Source of the DNA: Luzula sylvatica
Lineage: Eukaryota; Streptophyta; Magnoliopsida; Poales; Juncaceae
Length of the DNA: 64,000 nt
Reading direction: 5' to 3'
NCBI GenBank assembly: GCA_946800325.1
Contig: OX326959.1
Location: forward strand, 40,786,908-40,850,907
Shown here: positions 1 to 11,015 of the stretch, piece after piece
Position numbering within the stretch: position 1 is the stretch's first letter
Layout of the letters: each line of letters begins with the position of its first letter
Notes under the pieces: model-generated
Database searches by the model: none
What the model saw: the letters and a program-made list of their open reading frames with translations, nothing else
What the model was told of the DNA's origin: nothing
Position numbers and translations under genes: made by a program

Positions 1-190
1 CTTCGCAGCGACAAACCCTTCGTAAGCGATCAATTTCGCTAGGTACAAATATTACGTTTATTAGATTTACGTTATATTAGTTATAGGCAATTTGATAAAC
101 AAATCGTAGATGAGATCTCGGGGATTTGTACTCCGTCGAGTCCAATAATTATCCGCTGCGCGGACTCGATGGGGTGTAGATAACCCAACA
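1..190 (+). repeat. Copia-1 5' LTR, right end only
   Basis: The segment ends in ACCCAACA directly before a PBS, as an LTR should. A hairpin (CGAGTCC 137-143 with GGACTCG 162-168) has a loop ending CCGCTGCGC. The same loop ending occurs in the other Copia LTRs here, but on a different stem. Confidence 0.85.
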
Positions 191-191
191 G

Positions 192-203
192 TGGTATCAG
201 AGC
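192..203 (+). other. Primer binding site (tRNA-iMet)
   Basis: TGGTATCAGAGC is complementary to the 3' end of plant initiator tRNA-Met and lies one base after the LTR end. It is the usual primer site of plant Copia elements. Confidence 0.93.
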
Positions 204-1110
204 GAGGTTATACGGTTTGCGTTATCAAATCGCAAGAAAAATGATTAAGATCATATGTAGGGTCATTTTAGTAAATTTTCCCAAAATTGAAACCTAAAAT
301 AAGATTTTTAAGGTCAAATTCACCAGTAATCGAATGGTAAAATATTATAGGATAATTACTGGTACCATTTAATGTCTTGAAAATAGTTTTGCTTCGAAAC
401 GAACAAAGAATTCCTTATTTGACTACAAAACTTTAGAATTTTATTTTTATAATTCAATTTAATACATGAAAACCTTGTGAATATAAAACCTAGTAAGTTG
501 ATGTATGACACAACAAATCCCTCACAGCGAAATTTGAAATGATAGAATTTTGCGTAATTATAAACTAACTAGATGTCTCCCATATAAACAGTTGTCATGT
601 TTGTTTACAAATATACGTGTGGATTGGGCCTTCGTCAGGCATGCGTATACGCGTAGTTCAATAGGACAATAAGCTTTAGTATAATTTAAATGTGGATTGG
701 GCCTTCGTCAGGCATGTTTAAATTTAAACTAGTTGATACGTTTAGTATGGTTTTAGTTTAGATATTCAAGTTAATCGGAATAATTGGATAAGACATAGTT
801 GAAATACACACACGGAATTTTGAATTACATACGATATAATTTAAATACTGAAATTTCATAATGTTTGAGAGTCGCATATGATGCGATTGGATATGATCCT
901 ACCTAAATAACGAGATCCCACTCGATAGGCCTTCGTCACTTGTGGGAGGATTGTAATATATGTTTCTCAAGGTGTTATCGGATTATGAATCCCGAATCGA
1001 TCATGAGGGTGATTGTTTTGATAAAAGTGACACAAATAACCCTATTAAATAAAGCATATAGAATTAATACGCACAATTAATTAATTAATCATTATTATGT
1101 TTTAGGAATC
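204..1110 (+). other. Copia-1 5' leader with hairpin series
   Basis: This is untranslated leader between the PBS and the gag ATG. Hairpins seen directly: TTGCG/CGCAA (217-221/231-235) with loop TTATCAAAT; TATACGTGTG/CATGCGTATA (612-621/640-649) and a 12-bp stem (683-694/713-724), both with the same 18-nt loop (622-639 and 695-712); TCGCAT/ATGCGA (872-877/881-886); and TCCCAC/GTGGGA (916-921/942-947). Counterparts with altered stems occur in the leaders of Copia-3 and Copia-4. No coding potential is visible. Confidence 0.75.
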
Positions 1111-3300
1111 ATGTCTAGTAACAGTACCAGTTCCATATCGATTCGATCGTTATTGGAGAAAGAGAAACTTGTTGGTAGGAATTTTCTGGATTGTCACCGT
1201 AACCTTAGAATCATTCTAAGGCATGAAGATCTAATAAGTGTATTAGAAACGCCAATAGTGGAAGTGGCTAATCCAACAGAAGCTCAAAAGGCAGAGTTGA
1301 AAGTACTCAAAGGCAAATCGAATAATGTAACATGCCTTATGTTAGCATGTATGGATGCAAGTTTTCAAAAGAAGTTCGAAGACTCCGATGCATATACGAT
1401 AAACAAACGTCTCCTTGAAATGTTCCAGGAGCAAAAGAGACTTGAACGGTTCAATACTCTTAAAGGGTTGGTTAATTGTAGAATGGCACCAGGGTCGTCA
1501 GTTAGCACGCAAATGCTAAAGATGCAGTATTTCCTAGACCGTATAGAGAAATTCGACGAAGTAATCTCGGCAATATTGCAACAGGATTTGATCCTTTGTT
1601 CATTACCGCCGACATTTGCCTCATTCGTGACGAACTATCACATGCATTCGATGAACAAGACGATTCCCGAATTACATGGGATGCTGAAGAATTATGAATC
1701 GGAAATGATTACGACGTGTCCTAAAAACCGCGGCGGATCGAATGATGTCTTAATGATTCAATCGGGAAATCGTAAAAGAAACAACTCAAAAGGTGCATCA
1801 GGTTCGGGATCTAAGAAGAAGCTGAAACTGAATGACAAATGGAAATCCGAGAAGAAGAAGAAACAGGACAATGATAAATGTTTTCATTGTGAAAAGACAG
1901 GCCATTGGCGCCACAAGTGCAAGGTATTTCTCAAAGAGTCGAGGAAGAACAAAGGGAAAACCGTAGCGGCCGGTACCGCAGGTATGTCTGTTATAGAAAT
2001 TAATATTTCTACTATGAATAATTGGGTATTAGATACTGGTTGTGGAACTCATATTTGTCGTAATGTGCAGATCCTAAGAAATAGTAGAAGATTGAAGTCT
2101 GGTGATGTAGATCTCCGCGTTGGAAATGGAGCAAAGGTTGCGGCTTTTGCAATAGGAGAAGTGGATCTAGCATTACCAAGTGGATTTAATATAGTATTAA
2201 ATAAATGTTTCTATGTACATAGTTTATGTAAAAATATAATAAGCGTGTCTAAATTAGCAAATGATGGCTATGAATTTGTTATTAGGAATGATGAATTTGT
2301 GACATGTAAAGACAATAATATTTATGCTAATGTAGTTATTGAGAATGGTATTTATGTGTTAGATTTAGATAAATTTAATAAATCCATCTATAACGTGAAT
2401 GAATCTCGGAATAATCCTAAAGATGGTAATCAAACTTACTTTTGGCATTGTCGTTTAGGTCATATAAATGAGAAACGCATCTCGAAACTCCATAAAGATG
2501 GTTTACTCGACTCATTTGAATTTGATTCATATGGGATTAAATGTGAATCATGTTTACTTGGCAAAATGATAAAAGCGCCGTTTTCGAAGAAAGGTCAACG
2601 GTCCACGGAGCTATTAGAACTAATACATTCAGATGTATGTGGTCCAATGAGCATCGAGGCAAGAGGAGGTTATCGTTACTTCATCACATTTACCGACGAT
2701 TATAGTAGATATGGCTATGTCTATTTAATGCGTCTTAAATCAGAATATTTTGAAAAGTTCAAAGAATTTTAAAATGAAGTAGAGAACCAGCTTGGCAAGA
2801 AAATCAAAGCTCTTCGATCTGATCGAGGAGGCGAGTATTTGAGCTGTGAGTTTGACGATCATTTAAAAGATTGTGGAATTGTTTCACAACTTACTCCACC
2901 TGGCACACCACAATGGAATGGCGTATCTGAAAGGAGAAATCGTACCCTATTAGATATGGTTCGATCAATGATGAGACAAACTAGTCTTCCAAAATCATTT
3001 TGGGGATATGCACTTTTGACCGCGGCTTATTTGATAAATCGCTTACCTTCAAAGTCGGTTGAAAAGACACCATATGAGCTATGACATGGAAAAACTCCAT
3101 TATTGTCTTTTATTAAAATCTGGGGATGCGAAGCATATGTCCAAAGAATGATTTCTGACAAGCTCGATCCCAAATCAGACAAATGTCTATTTGTCGGTTA
3201 TCCTAAAGAAACAAGAGGATACTATTTTTACAATCCAGCTGAAAATAAAGTTTTCGTGGCACGAAGAGGTGTCTTCTTAGAGGAGGACTTTATCTCTTCG
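1111..3300 (+). pseudogene. Copia-1 gag-protease-integrase, broken
   Basis: Translation starts MSSNSTSSISIRSLLEKEKL, colinear with the gag of Copia-3. In order it has: a gag domain of about 230 residues; a CCHC zinc knuckle (CFHC...GHWRHKC, about 1879-1920); an aspartic protease DTG (about 2034-2042); the HHCC zinc-binding part of integrase (HCRLGH...CESC, about 2446-2560); and the integrase core (SDVCGPM, TFTDDYSRYGY, then GVSERRNRT with the catalytic Glu). In-frame stops occur at 2770-2772 and about 3082, apparently from point changes, because the same frame resumes after each. Homology ends near 3300 (EEDFIS), where foreign DNA begins. It cannot make a complete polyprotein. Confidence 0.9.
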
Positions 3301-4622
3301 CACAATGGAGAAGCAAAAATAGTGAAGGATTTCATGACGTTCGTCAGAGTAAATATCAAAAATTTATTCCCACAAAGTCGGGAATCGTCTTACTTAAGCT
3401 AACTTTCTACTCTAATTTTATTTATTTATCCTACAAGAAGGATTAGAATACAATACCGAAGATCTTTAACGTAGGTCTGGTCCTCTTTGGTTCACCCTTG
3501 AATCCGAAACAAGAACGGCGTCGAGTCCGTGCTAGCGTCCTCTTGTCCGCACCTAGCTCCGTCGCCCGTTTCTGATCGATTGCTTAATCAATCAACGTTT
3601 CAACAAACATTTCAAGAGTAAGAGAGACTGACTATAGAGAGAAAATTCTTGTTACAAAATGCTTAGCCAGGTCTCATATTTATAGTCCCTAAACATTAGG
3701 TCAAAACCCTTTGAAAATTCGTAATCAAGGCTTGAACAAAATTCGAAGCAGCACATTAACTCCTGACCATTGGTCACTGTTTCTGTCATAACTTCTTCTA
3801 GAAAATTTCAAATGACTTGAAATTTTCACCATTAGAAACTCCATTCAAATGGCTACAATTTACATAGGTCATTTGTACAGAATGGTAAAGTTTTGCTATT
3901 TCAAATATTTGTTCAAACATGCCTCAAAATCTGTCTCGAATTTATGGGCATGATTCATGTTTATTTGGACTTGTCAATTTCTCTTCTCAATATGTTTTGG
4001 GCTTGGGCTTGAAACAAATTATGATATGTGCTACATATATTATTTTCATAATATGCACATTTCATTTAATTTATTTCCATGCTAAGTAATCATCTCATAT
4101 GACATAATATTTTACATATTTTCTATTTGTATCTATATTTCATACAACATGAAATATTTATACATAGAAAAATATATAATATATTTCTTGTTTCCCATTC
4201 AGTTGGTGTGACCTATATCGAGGATCTATGCTATGTTGGCAATGAAATAAAACATTTTATTCCATAAACCGTAAGCGGTATTCTAGCTATACATTACGGT
4301 TACCCAAATAACTTAGATGTTTAGTAACCCTTTTACGAAACGTAATCCTTGTGATATTGATTGTGTCCATTCCTTGCCTTTATGATATTGTGATCAATAT
4401 ACAAAGTAGTGATGTGTCATCTTTGTATTATAATCATTTCTTGATCTCTATTAAGTAAATTATAAATATATAACTGCACTTCAGTTATATTGGATCCATT
4501 CATAATTCTACTTTATCAAGGGGCCCATAATATCATTTCTCATAATGAATGAGTGGCAACGATACTATTGACATGTACTCTCTTTCCAGCATAAGTTACG
4601 TACAAAGAACTATTACTTTTAT
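3301..4622. other. Unidentified AT-rich insert, probably reverse LTR-element DNA
   Basis: This segment replaces the integrase-RT linker of Copia-1. It has no coding potential. Read on the minus strand it has a possible TATA box (GACTATAAATATG, near 3678-3690) and promoter-to-leader style sequence, suggesting part of another LTR retroelement in reverse orientation. It continues after the solo LTR at 5618-5724. I did not recognise its family. Confidence 0.4.
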
Positions 4623-5612
4623 TGAAAGAGAATATCCTCGACCCCGGGCCCGCGCAGCGGAATGAAGGCCCGGTCCGATTCTCCGATTCCCGAGATCACG
4701 CCATGATTTCGAGGGTACGATGCGAATAGAAGGATAGATCTATACCAGCGTGAAATTGATCACGCACGAAGGGTTGATCGCCGCCTTCTATCTCCTGTCA
4801 CGTTGGTGACAATCCGCGCGTCCCACACCACGCGTCTTTCACCGTTCGTTGACCGTCTTCTCACTCCTTGGGTCGATCACAATCCAAGAGCCACAATTGT
4901 CGCTCCTCTACTTGTATCCACCGTGAGTCGCAAGATGTCGGTCGCGGATGCACCTGCCTAGACGATGCACCGACGAACTTGCTCGATCGTTTGATTCTCT
5001 ACACCGAGAAAACTCCTTTTCTCGGTTATCTCTCTTTACACCCTTTCACTCAATAGAAAGTTGTATCACAATTATTCTGGAAAATCTCCTGAATATTCTG
5101 AATAAGATTGCTTTAACTTGCATTGTGATGAGAGAGAAAGTATCCTATTTATACCTAATAGGATCAGGATTAGCCAAAAGGCATGTATATCCAATATACA
5201 CCCTCTCACACTGAAAACTGAATGAACCTGGTCAGTATTCTGTCATTTGGAAATTGGTAAATGTCTCAGCCAGAAAATCACCCAACATGAAAGTTGTAGA
5301 TAATCTAATTATCTACACAACCCAATTTGGTCCATCCCAATTGGAGTTCGTATGCAAAAGTTATGACTGTTTTACTAACTGTATGTCATACTGTTGCACC
5401 CTTTCGGTATTTCACATAAACGACACTAATACTTCGTTCATATGAAATATATTTCTACATGAAGGATATAGATAATCTAATTATCTATCTAACCCAATTT
5501 GAACCATTCAAATCGGATTTTCCCACTGACAGTTATGGCCACGAATGTACGACTACATTCGTTTATCCTTGTGTACACTTTTACGGTTGATCCTGAAACT
5601 GTATTTCCTTCA
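4623..5612 (-). mobile_element. Solo LTR, Copia type B, with 5-bp TSD
   Basis: The reverse complement begins TGAAGGAAATACAGTTTC and ends GGATATTCTCTTTCA, matching the Copia LTRs at 45047 and 47486. Both flanks carry TTTAT (4618-4622 and 5613-5617), a perfect 5-bp target duplication. No internal region is present, so it is a solo LTR left by LTR-LTR recombination. It is about 990 bp and of the type without GCGTCATGACGC palindromes. Confidence 0.92.
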
Positions 5613-5724
5613 TTTATCACCACTTATTAATAAGCAGCTTTTAATAATAATTACGTTATGCATTCCTCATGTGAAAAAAATACATCTCTTGATAATCAGA
5701 ATGACGACATTAATCAGAATGCAC

Positions 5725-6537
5725 CACGCGTATTCCACCGTTCGTTGACTTCGCCGATTCGCTTGATTTCGTCTCCGAAACAATCTACTCGTCCGAATCT
5801 ATCACAACGGTGAGAGCCTCAGATGTTGCTCCTCTACGTGTATCCACCTTGATTCGTAAGACGCCGGTCGCGAGTACAACTGCCTAGACGATGTACGGCG
5901 AACTTGCTCGATCGAATTGATTCTCTATCTTTCGAGAAACTCTTTTCTCGATTTCTCTCTCTTCGCACCTTTTCACTATCGAAAGATTAAATCTTAATCT
6001 TCTCTTTCTTTTAGTGTCTTTGGCAGAATGAATTGCTCAATTACTTAGTTTGGATGAGAGAGAAAGTATCCTATTTATATCAAATAGGATTAGGATTAGC
6101 CAAGAGGCATGTATATCCAATATACACCCTTTCACACAGAAATGTGCATGAACCTGTTCAGTATTCTGTCCAGACGAAATTGATATATTTCTCTGACAGA
6201 AAATCAACCAACATGACAGTTGTAGATAATCTTATTATCTACACAACCCAATTTGGCCCAGACCAATTGGAGTTCGTATGCAAAAGTTATGACTGTTTTA
6301 CTAACTGTATGTCATATTGTTGCACCGTTTCGGTATTTCACATAAACGACACTTATACTTCGTTCATATGAAATATATTTCTACATGAAGGTTATAGATA
6401 ATCTCATTATCTATCTAACCCAATTTGAACCATTCAAATCGGATTTTCCCACTGAAAGTTATGGCTACAAATGTACGCTTACATTCGTTCATCCTTGTGT
6501 ACACTTTTACGGTTGATCCGAAACTGTATTTCTTTCA
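5725..6537 (-). repeat. Truncated reverse Copia type-B LTR
   Basis: This is the reverse complement of most of a type-B LTR, closest by eye to the solo LTR at 47486 (both begin TGAAAGAAATAC). The LTR start is intact at 6537 and abuts Copia-1 RT sequence. The last part of U5 is missing at the 5725 end, where the unidentified insert (5618-5724) begins. Confidence 0.82.
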
Positions 6538-7544
6538 AGATGAACCTTGTGTATACAAGAAGGTAAGTGGGAGCCGTATTGTGTTTCTTGTTCTTTATGT
6601 GGACGATATATTGCTCATAGGAAACGATATTCCGATGCTTACGGAAGTTAAAAAATATTTAACGAGTCGTTTCGCTATGAAAGACTTAGGCGAGGCAGCT
6701 TATATATTAGGCGTAAAAATCTATAGAGATAGATCTAAAAGACTCCTTGGTTTAAGTCAAACTACGTATATTCACAAGGTATTGCATAAATTTGCAATGG
6801 AAAATTCCAAGAAGGGATTTATACCTATGTCGCATGGTATTAATTTCTCGAAAAATCAATGTCCGACATCGATTGAAGTTAAGAAATTAATGTCTGATGT
6901 TCCATACGCTTCGGCGGTAGGATCCATCATGTATGCCATGATATGTACTCATCCAGACGTATCATATGCCTTAAGCGTTGTTTCACGCTATCAATCGAAT
7001 CCTGGTGAAGCACATTGGATTGCGGTTAAATCTATCCTTAAATACTTACGTAGAACAAAGGATCTCTTTCTCGTGTATGGTGGTGCTAGTGAAGAGCTAA
7101 TCGTTAAAGGATATACCGACGCTAGTTTTCAAACATGTATTGATGACTTTAGGTCTCAATCAGGTTATGTGTTTTGTCTAAATGGCGGTGCGGTAGTTTG
7201 GAAGAGTTCCAAACAACCTACGATAGTTGATTCCACTACAGAAGCGGAATATATCGCAGCTTCGGAAGCAGCAAAAGAAGCGGTTTGGATGCGTAAATTC
7301 ATCCTGCGACAATTCGGGTGCGATCGCTCAAGCTAAAGAACCTAGATCACATCACCGTTCTAAACATATTCCCCGGAAGTTTCATTTGATTCGTGAAATT
7401 TTGCAACGCAAGGAAGTTGCCATAATGAAAGTTAATACTGACGACAACGTGGCGGATTCGTTTACGAAACCATTAGCTCAAGCCAAGCAAGATAGGCATA
7501 CTCGCAACATTGGTTTAAGATATCTAGAGGAGGAATTGAATTAG
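6538..7544 (+). pseudogene. Copia-1 reverse transcriptase-RNase H, 5' truncated
   Basis: Homology resumes at EPCVYKKVSGSR, inside reverse transcriptase. The catalytic YVDD is at 6596-6607, followed by connection and RNase H sequence (YTDASFQT, GGAVVWKSSKQPT, TTEAEYIAASEAAKEAVW). Near 7308 about 16 codons are missing compared with Copia-3, and the deletion also shifts the frame. The C-terminal end (GAIAQAKEPR...RYLEEELN) continues in another frame to 7544. The RT N-terminal half and the linker from integrase are absent. Inactive. Confidence 0.9.
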
Positions 7545-8414
7545 GGATTATATTAGCTATCTCATCCCAATATTCCATAGTAATTTCGTAAACGATGTAT
7601 TATTAGTTCTATAAATAAATGTAAAAAAAAAATATTTTGATGTAAGAAAATATTTAGTTTTGTTTATTCTACAATTTAGCTTTATTTTAACTTGTGTGTG
7701 GGGTTATATAATTAGTTATATTAATGTAGATTTATATCTCGAAATATGATCGTTTAGTATAATAAGATTTACTAACTAAAGACGTCATATATTAAATACT
7801 TAAAATAAATGTTATTTAAAACGAAATTTAATAAGAGTATATATTTCGAAATTGTCCCTATTTATGATTAGGATATTTAATGAGTTAAATATATTCTATT
7901 ATATGATAATAGACTAACATGATTAGTATGTTTGCCGAGGTGATGATTCAGCTTTACTAATCATTGACAAAAGAGCGTGTCAAATCGAAAATATAGTTAC
8001 ATATAGTTGATATGTATGGACTTGACCAAAATGTGCGAATTCATAACATGGTTTAGTCATCAAAAATGAATCGCAACGAATAGGTTTTGGTAGCTTCATA
8101 CTTGAGATAACACTTGATTAATTTTCATACGTAGTTGCATACTTTGATATAGTTAACATTATTTCGTAAATGGGTAATAAGGCTATCATTGGGTGTGTCA
8201 CGAAATATGAATATTAATGTGATTATCAAGATAGGAATTGTTCATTTCGAAAGAAATAGATATTTTGTTGGCCACCGATTGAATTAAATTAACATGTGCA
8301 CAAATTGATATTGATCAATTGTTAAATTAATTCATGAGAAATCGGAAAAACATTAAGTCAATTACATAAAGGGGATGACTATCACCATGCCTCGTCATTG
8401 ACGGATATCGCGAA
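7545..8414 (+). other. Copia-1 3' untranslated region, first part
   Basis: This is noncoding DNA colinear with the region after the polyprotein in Copia-3 (53262 on), for example the shared GAATCGGGA-like and GACGGATATCG stretches. It is interrupted at 8414 by the Tat solo LTR and resumes at 10064-10347. Confidence 0.75.
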
Positions 8415-10063
8415 TGATGAGCGGGTTTTTGGCGTGTTTAATATGTCGTTGTGTTAAAACCCCGAACAATCAACAAAATTTGTAATCTATGTTAGTACAG
8501 TGGCAAATGTATAGATTCGTTCCACGAGGAGCAATTGCGTCAAAGATTAAATCAAAACTAGATGAGAAATAACAAAGAAAATTCACAGAAAGTAGTCCGT
8601 TACAACGGAAAAAGGTTCCGTTACAACAGACATTAGGGTAATGTTAACGCAGGAATTGATATGAAGGTCCGTTACAATGGAGGAAGTTCCGTTACAACGG
8701 AATGAGGTAGTCCGTTATAACGGATAGAAGTAGCGTTATAACGGATTGGTTGATCCGTTACAACGAACTCGTATGTCCGTTACAACGCACTAGTATAACT
8801 GCCCTTGAGTATTATTCCTCACAAGTCCGTTACAACGGAAGTAAAGTGCGTTACAACGGAGTACCAACAGACTGAAAGTCAGGTACAAACCGAAATGTCC
8901 GTTACAACGCAAGTTGGATTCCGTTACAACGGAACTTGTTCTGGATTTCGAAATTGTAATTTGAATTGAGGATTGAATTGAAGGTTTGTTTTGAGATTGA
9001 ACTAAGGGAGATTTAAACTAAGTTCAAGGCAGTAATTAAAAGCAAAAGATCAAGCAAAAACACCAACAAGGATTCGATTCAAGTAAACAAGAAACTAAAG
9101 ATTCATTAAACCAAGAATTCTTTACACAAATCCAATTCAAATTTAAACTACAAGAATTTCAAGAAAGGAAAGAAAACACCTAGAGAGATGAAGTGAGCTC
9201 CGAGTCTCGTCTTGGATGCCTTCCTTGTTGTTTTGAGATGCTAGTGAGCTAGTCAACTCGCACAACACGTTCCTTTCGTACCGATCCACCCGCCAATAGA
9301 AGAGAGCTTCGTACCGGTTGAGTGAACTCGAGATTTGCAAGAAGTCCAATTGGAAGAAAGCTCCCGAGTGGAATAGAGTAAGCTTGACTCCTTGCTTGCG
9401 CGGATTCGGATGAAGAAAGCTCCACCTTAATCCTCGCAACTCGATCTTCGTCGAAGTGTAAACCAATTCACCGAATGAAGTGAGCTTCTATTCGGTGATC
9501 GATTTTAGAGAATTATCGTTCGTATTTGCAATTCTTGCATGTTCTTGAAGGTTCTTGGACTTGCTTAAGAGAGAGAGAGAGTGCGAGAGAGTGAGAGAGA
9601 ATGGGCATAAAAGAGCGTAACCAAACTCGTGGCCCTTTTGGTCTTATTTATAGCACTCATGGAGTCTTCTTATTGGCCACGAGTTGGTGAAGAGGTTTGA
9701 GGGTAATGAGGTAATTTCCACCAAAGGTAGGTGGGCAGGATAAGGGTTAAGGATTGAGTGGTTTTCGTGTAGACTTTTGTATAAGTTTTCATCATGATAA
9801 TTGTTTGCCTCCCGTCTCATTCATGTACCGAATATATCGGTATAATATATCGTTTTTACTCCTCTTGACGTGTTGGAGACAACTACACTCTCCAAATTCC
9901 CAGAAATTCCTTCTAATACCTGTGATTAAGCAATAAAACACACTTAGTGAAGAATTATTCATGTTATCTCAAATATGATTAATAAAGTATATAGAATTGT
10001 TCTTCACAAAGGCTAATAACCCCAAATTAAGCATTAAATTTGTGCCTTATTTGCCTCACATCA
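8415..10063 (+). mobile_element. Solo LTR of a Tat-lineage Ty3/Gypsy element
   Basis: The segment begins TGATGAGCGGGTTTTTGGCG and ends CTCACATCA, the termini typical of Tat-group (Ogre/Retand-like) LTRs. GCGAA flanks both sides (8410-8414 and 10064-10068), a perfect 5-bp target duplication. No internal domain is present. A possible TATA box (TATTTATAGC) lies near 9649-9658, after a GA-rich stretch. Open frames here, for instance 9143-9466 minus, show no protein family features. Confidence 0.88.
8596..8933 (+). repeat. Array of near-palindromes TCCGTTACAACGGA
   Basis: About 12 copies of a 14-bp near-palindrome (TCCGTTACAACGGA and one- or two-base variants such as TATAACGGA or ACAACGCA) lie in about 340 bp of the Tat LTR, at irregular spacing. 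Each copy has CCGTT and AACGG half-sites. AACGG is the core of plant MYB sites; that these are factor-binding sites is inference. Confidence 0.85.
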
Positions 10064-10347
10064 GCGAACAAGAGAACCAAAATCGTATATCGAGATTAGG
10101 TATAAATGATGAAAGTCATTTAAATTCAATTTAACATGGGTAGTTATGATGGAGTGACTAGATCCCGCTCATAAGCTTGTAAGGCTTAGGCATAAGTTTA
10201 CGGCCATCGTTAAGTTGAACCTACACGGTCACACATAGAAATGAGACAAGTCGGGCTTGAACAATAAATATATAGGATATACATAAACTCTCTAAAAATT
10301 ATACATATATATGATATGTATAGTACGTTTTACGTAGATATAAAATT

Positions 10348-10358
10348 GAGTGGGAGAC
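10348..10358 (+). other. Copia-1 polypurine tract
   Basis: GAGTGGGAGAC lies immediately before the TG of the 3' LTR. The same tract stands before the 3' LTRs of Copia-3 and Copia-4. Confidence 0.85.
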
Positions 10359-11015
10359 TGAAGGAAATGCAGTTTCACATCTACGGTAAAATCGTACGTA
10401 TAAGGATATATGAACATGGTAGTTCATAGAAATATAACATGTGTATTAGATGCACATATGTATATATGATATACATAATTAGATTGATAAGATAAGATTT
10501 TAGGAAAAATCTGTTTGGAACATTTTTACTAAAATGGACATAACTTTCGCATACGAATACCGATTGGGATGATTCAACTCTCATAAGTTAGATAATTAGA
10601 TTATCTACAACTTGCATATTCAGTGGAAAAACATTTGAATAACGTAGGATGTTCATTCTAATGAAATACACGAAAGGTTGCGGCAGTTCGACGAAAGGAC
10701 GCGAATGTTTACTAAAACTAGCTTAACGTTCGGACTGGATATCCAAATTGGATAAACTCGGATTTGTTGGAAAGGTGATAAGATCATCTAGAAGTTTCGT
10801 TCAGAAAGTTCCTGTTAATTACGGACCTAAGTCGGTCGAAATTCCAGTTTAGTGAAATTGTGTCTGCTGAAGACACATGATCTTTTGATCAAATCTTCTA
10901 GAAACTTGTCCTTTCATGCATATAAAAGTATCATTTGATTGATTAAAGAGTGTCTATTTACTGGTGAAGGAATACGAGTTATTATATAAATAGGACCCTA
11001 ATCTCACTCAATCAA
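10359..11015 (+). repeat. Copia-1 3' LTR, truncated after the TATA box
   Basis: It begins TGAAGGAAATGCAG after the polypurine tract. It has the GATAAT...ATTATC motif shared with type-B LTRs and a TATA box (TATATAAAT, 10983-10991). It then fuses abruptly to gag sequence of Copia-2 near 11015; the rest of R and U5 is missing. Confidence 0.8.

Larger units (their letters stand above)
1..11015 (+). mobile_element. Copia-1: broken Ty1/Copia LTR retrotransposon
   Basis: This is a plus-strand Ty1/Copia element whose 5' LTR starts left of the window. In order it has: LTR end (to 190), tRNA-Met PBS (192-203), structured leader, gag-protease-integrase (1111-3300), a foreign block (3301-6537), RT-RNase H (6538-7544), 3' UTR, polypurine tract (10348-10358) and a 3' LTR (10359 on) cut at about 11015. 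The integrase-before-RT order defines Copia. Stops, a frameshift and loss of the integrase-RT linker make it inactive. A Tat-type solo LTR sits in the 3' UTR. The lineage within Copia was not determined. Confidence 0.9.

Noticed and set aside
8596..8933. Possible CRISPR-like array (short repeats with variable spacers)
   Set aside because: Repeats are 14 bp and degenerate, spacing is irregular, and the host is a plant; they lie within an LTR.
9143..9466. 107-residue minus-strand open frame
   Set aside because: It lies within the Tat-type LTR, antisense to its inferred transcript, with no recognisable domain.
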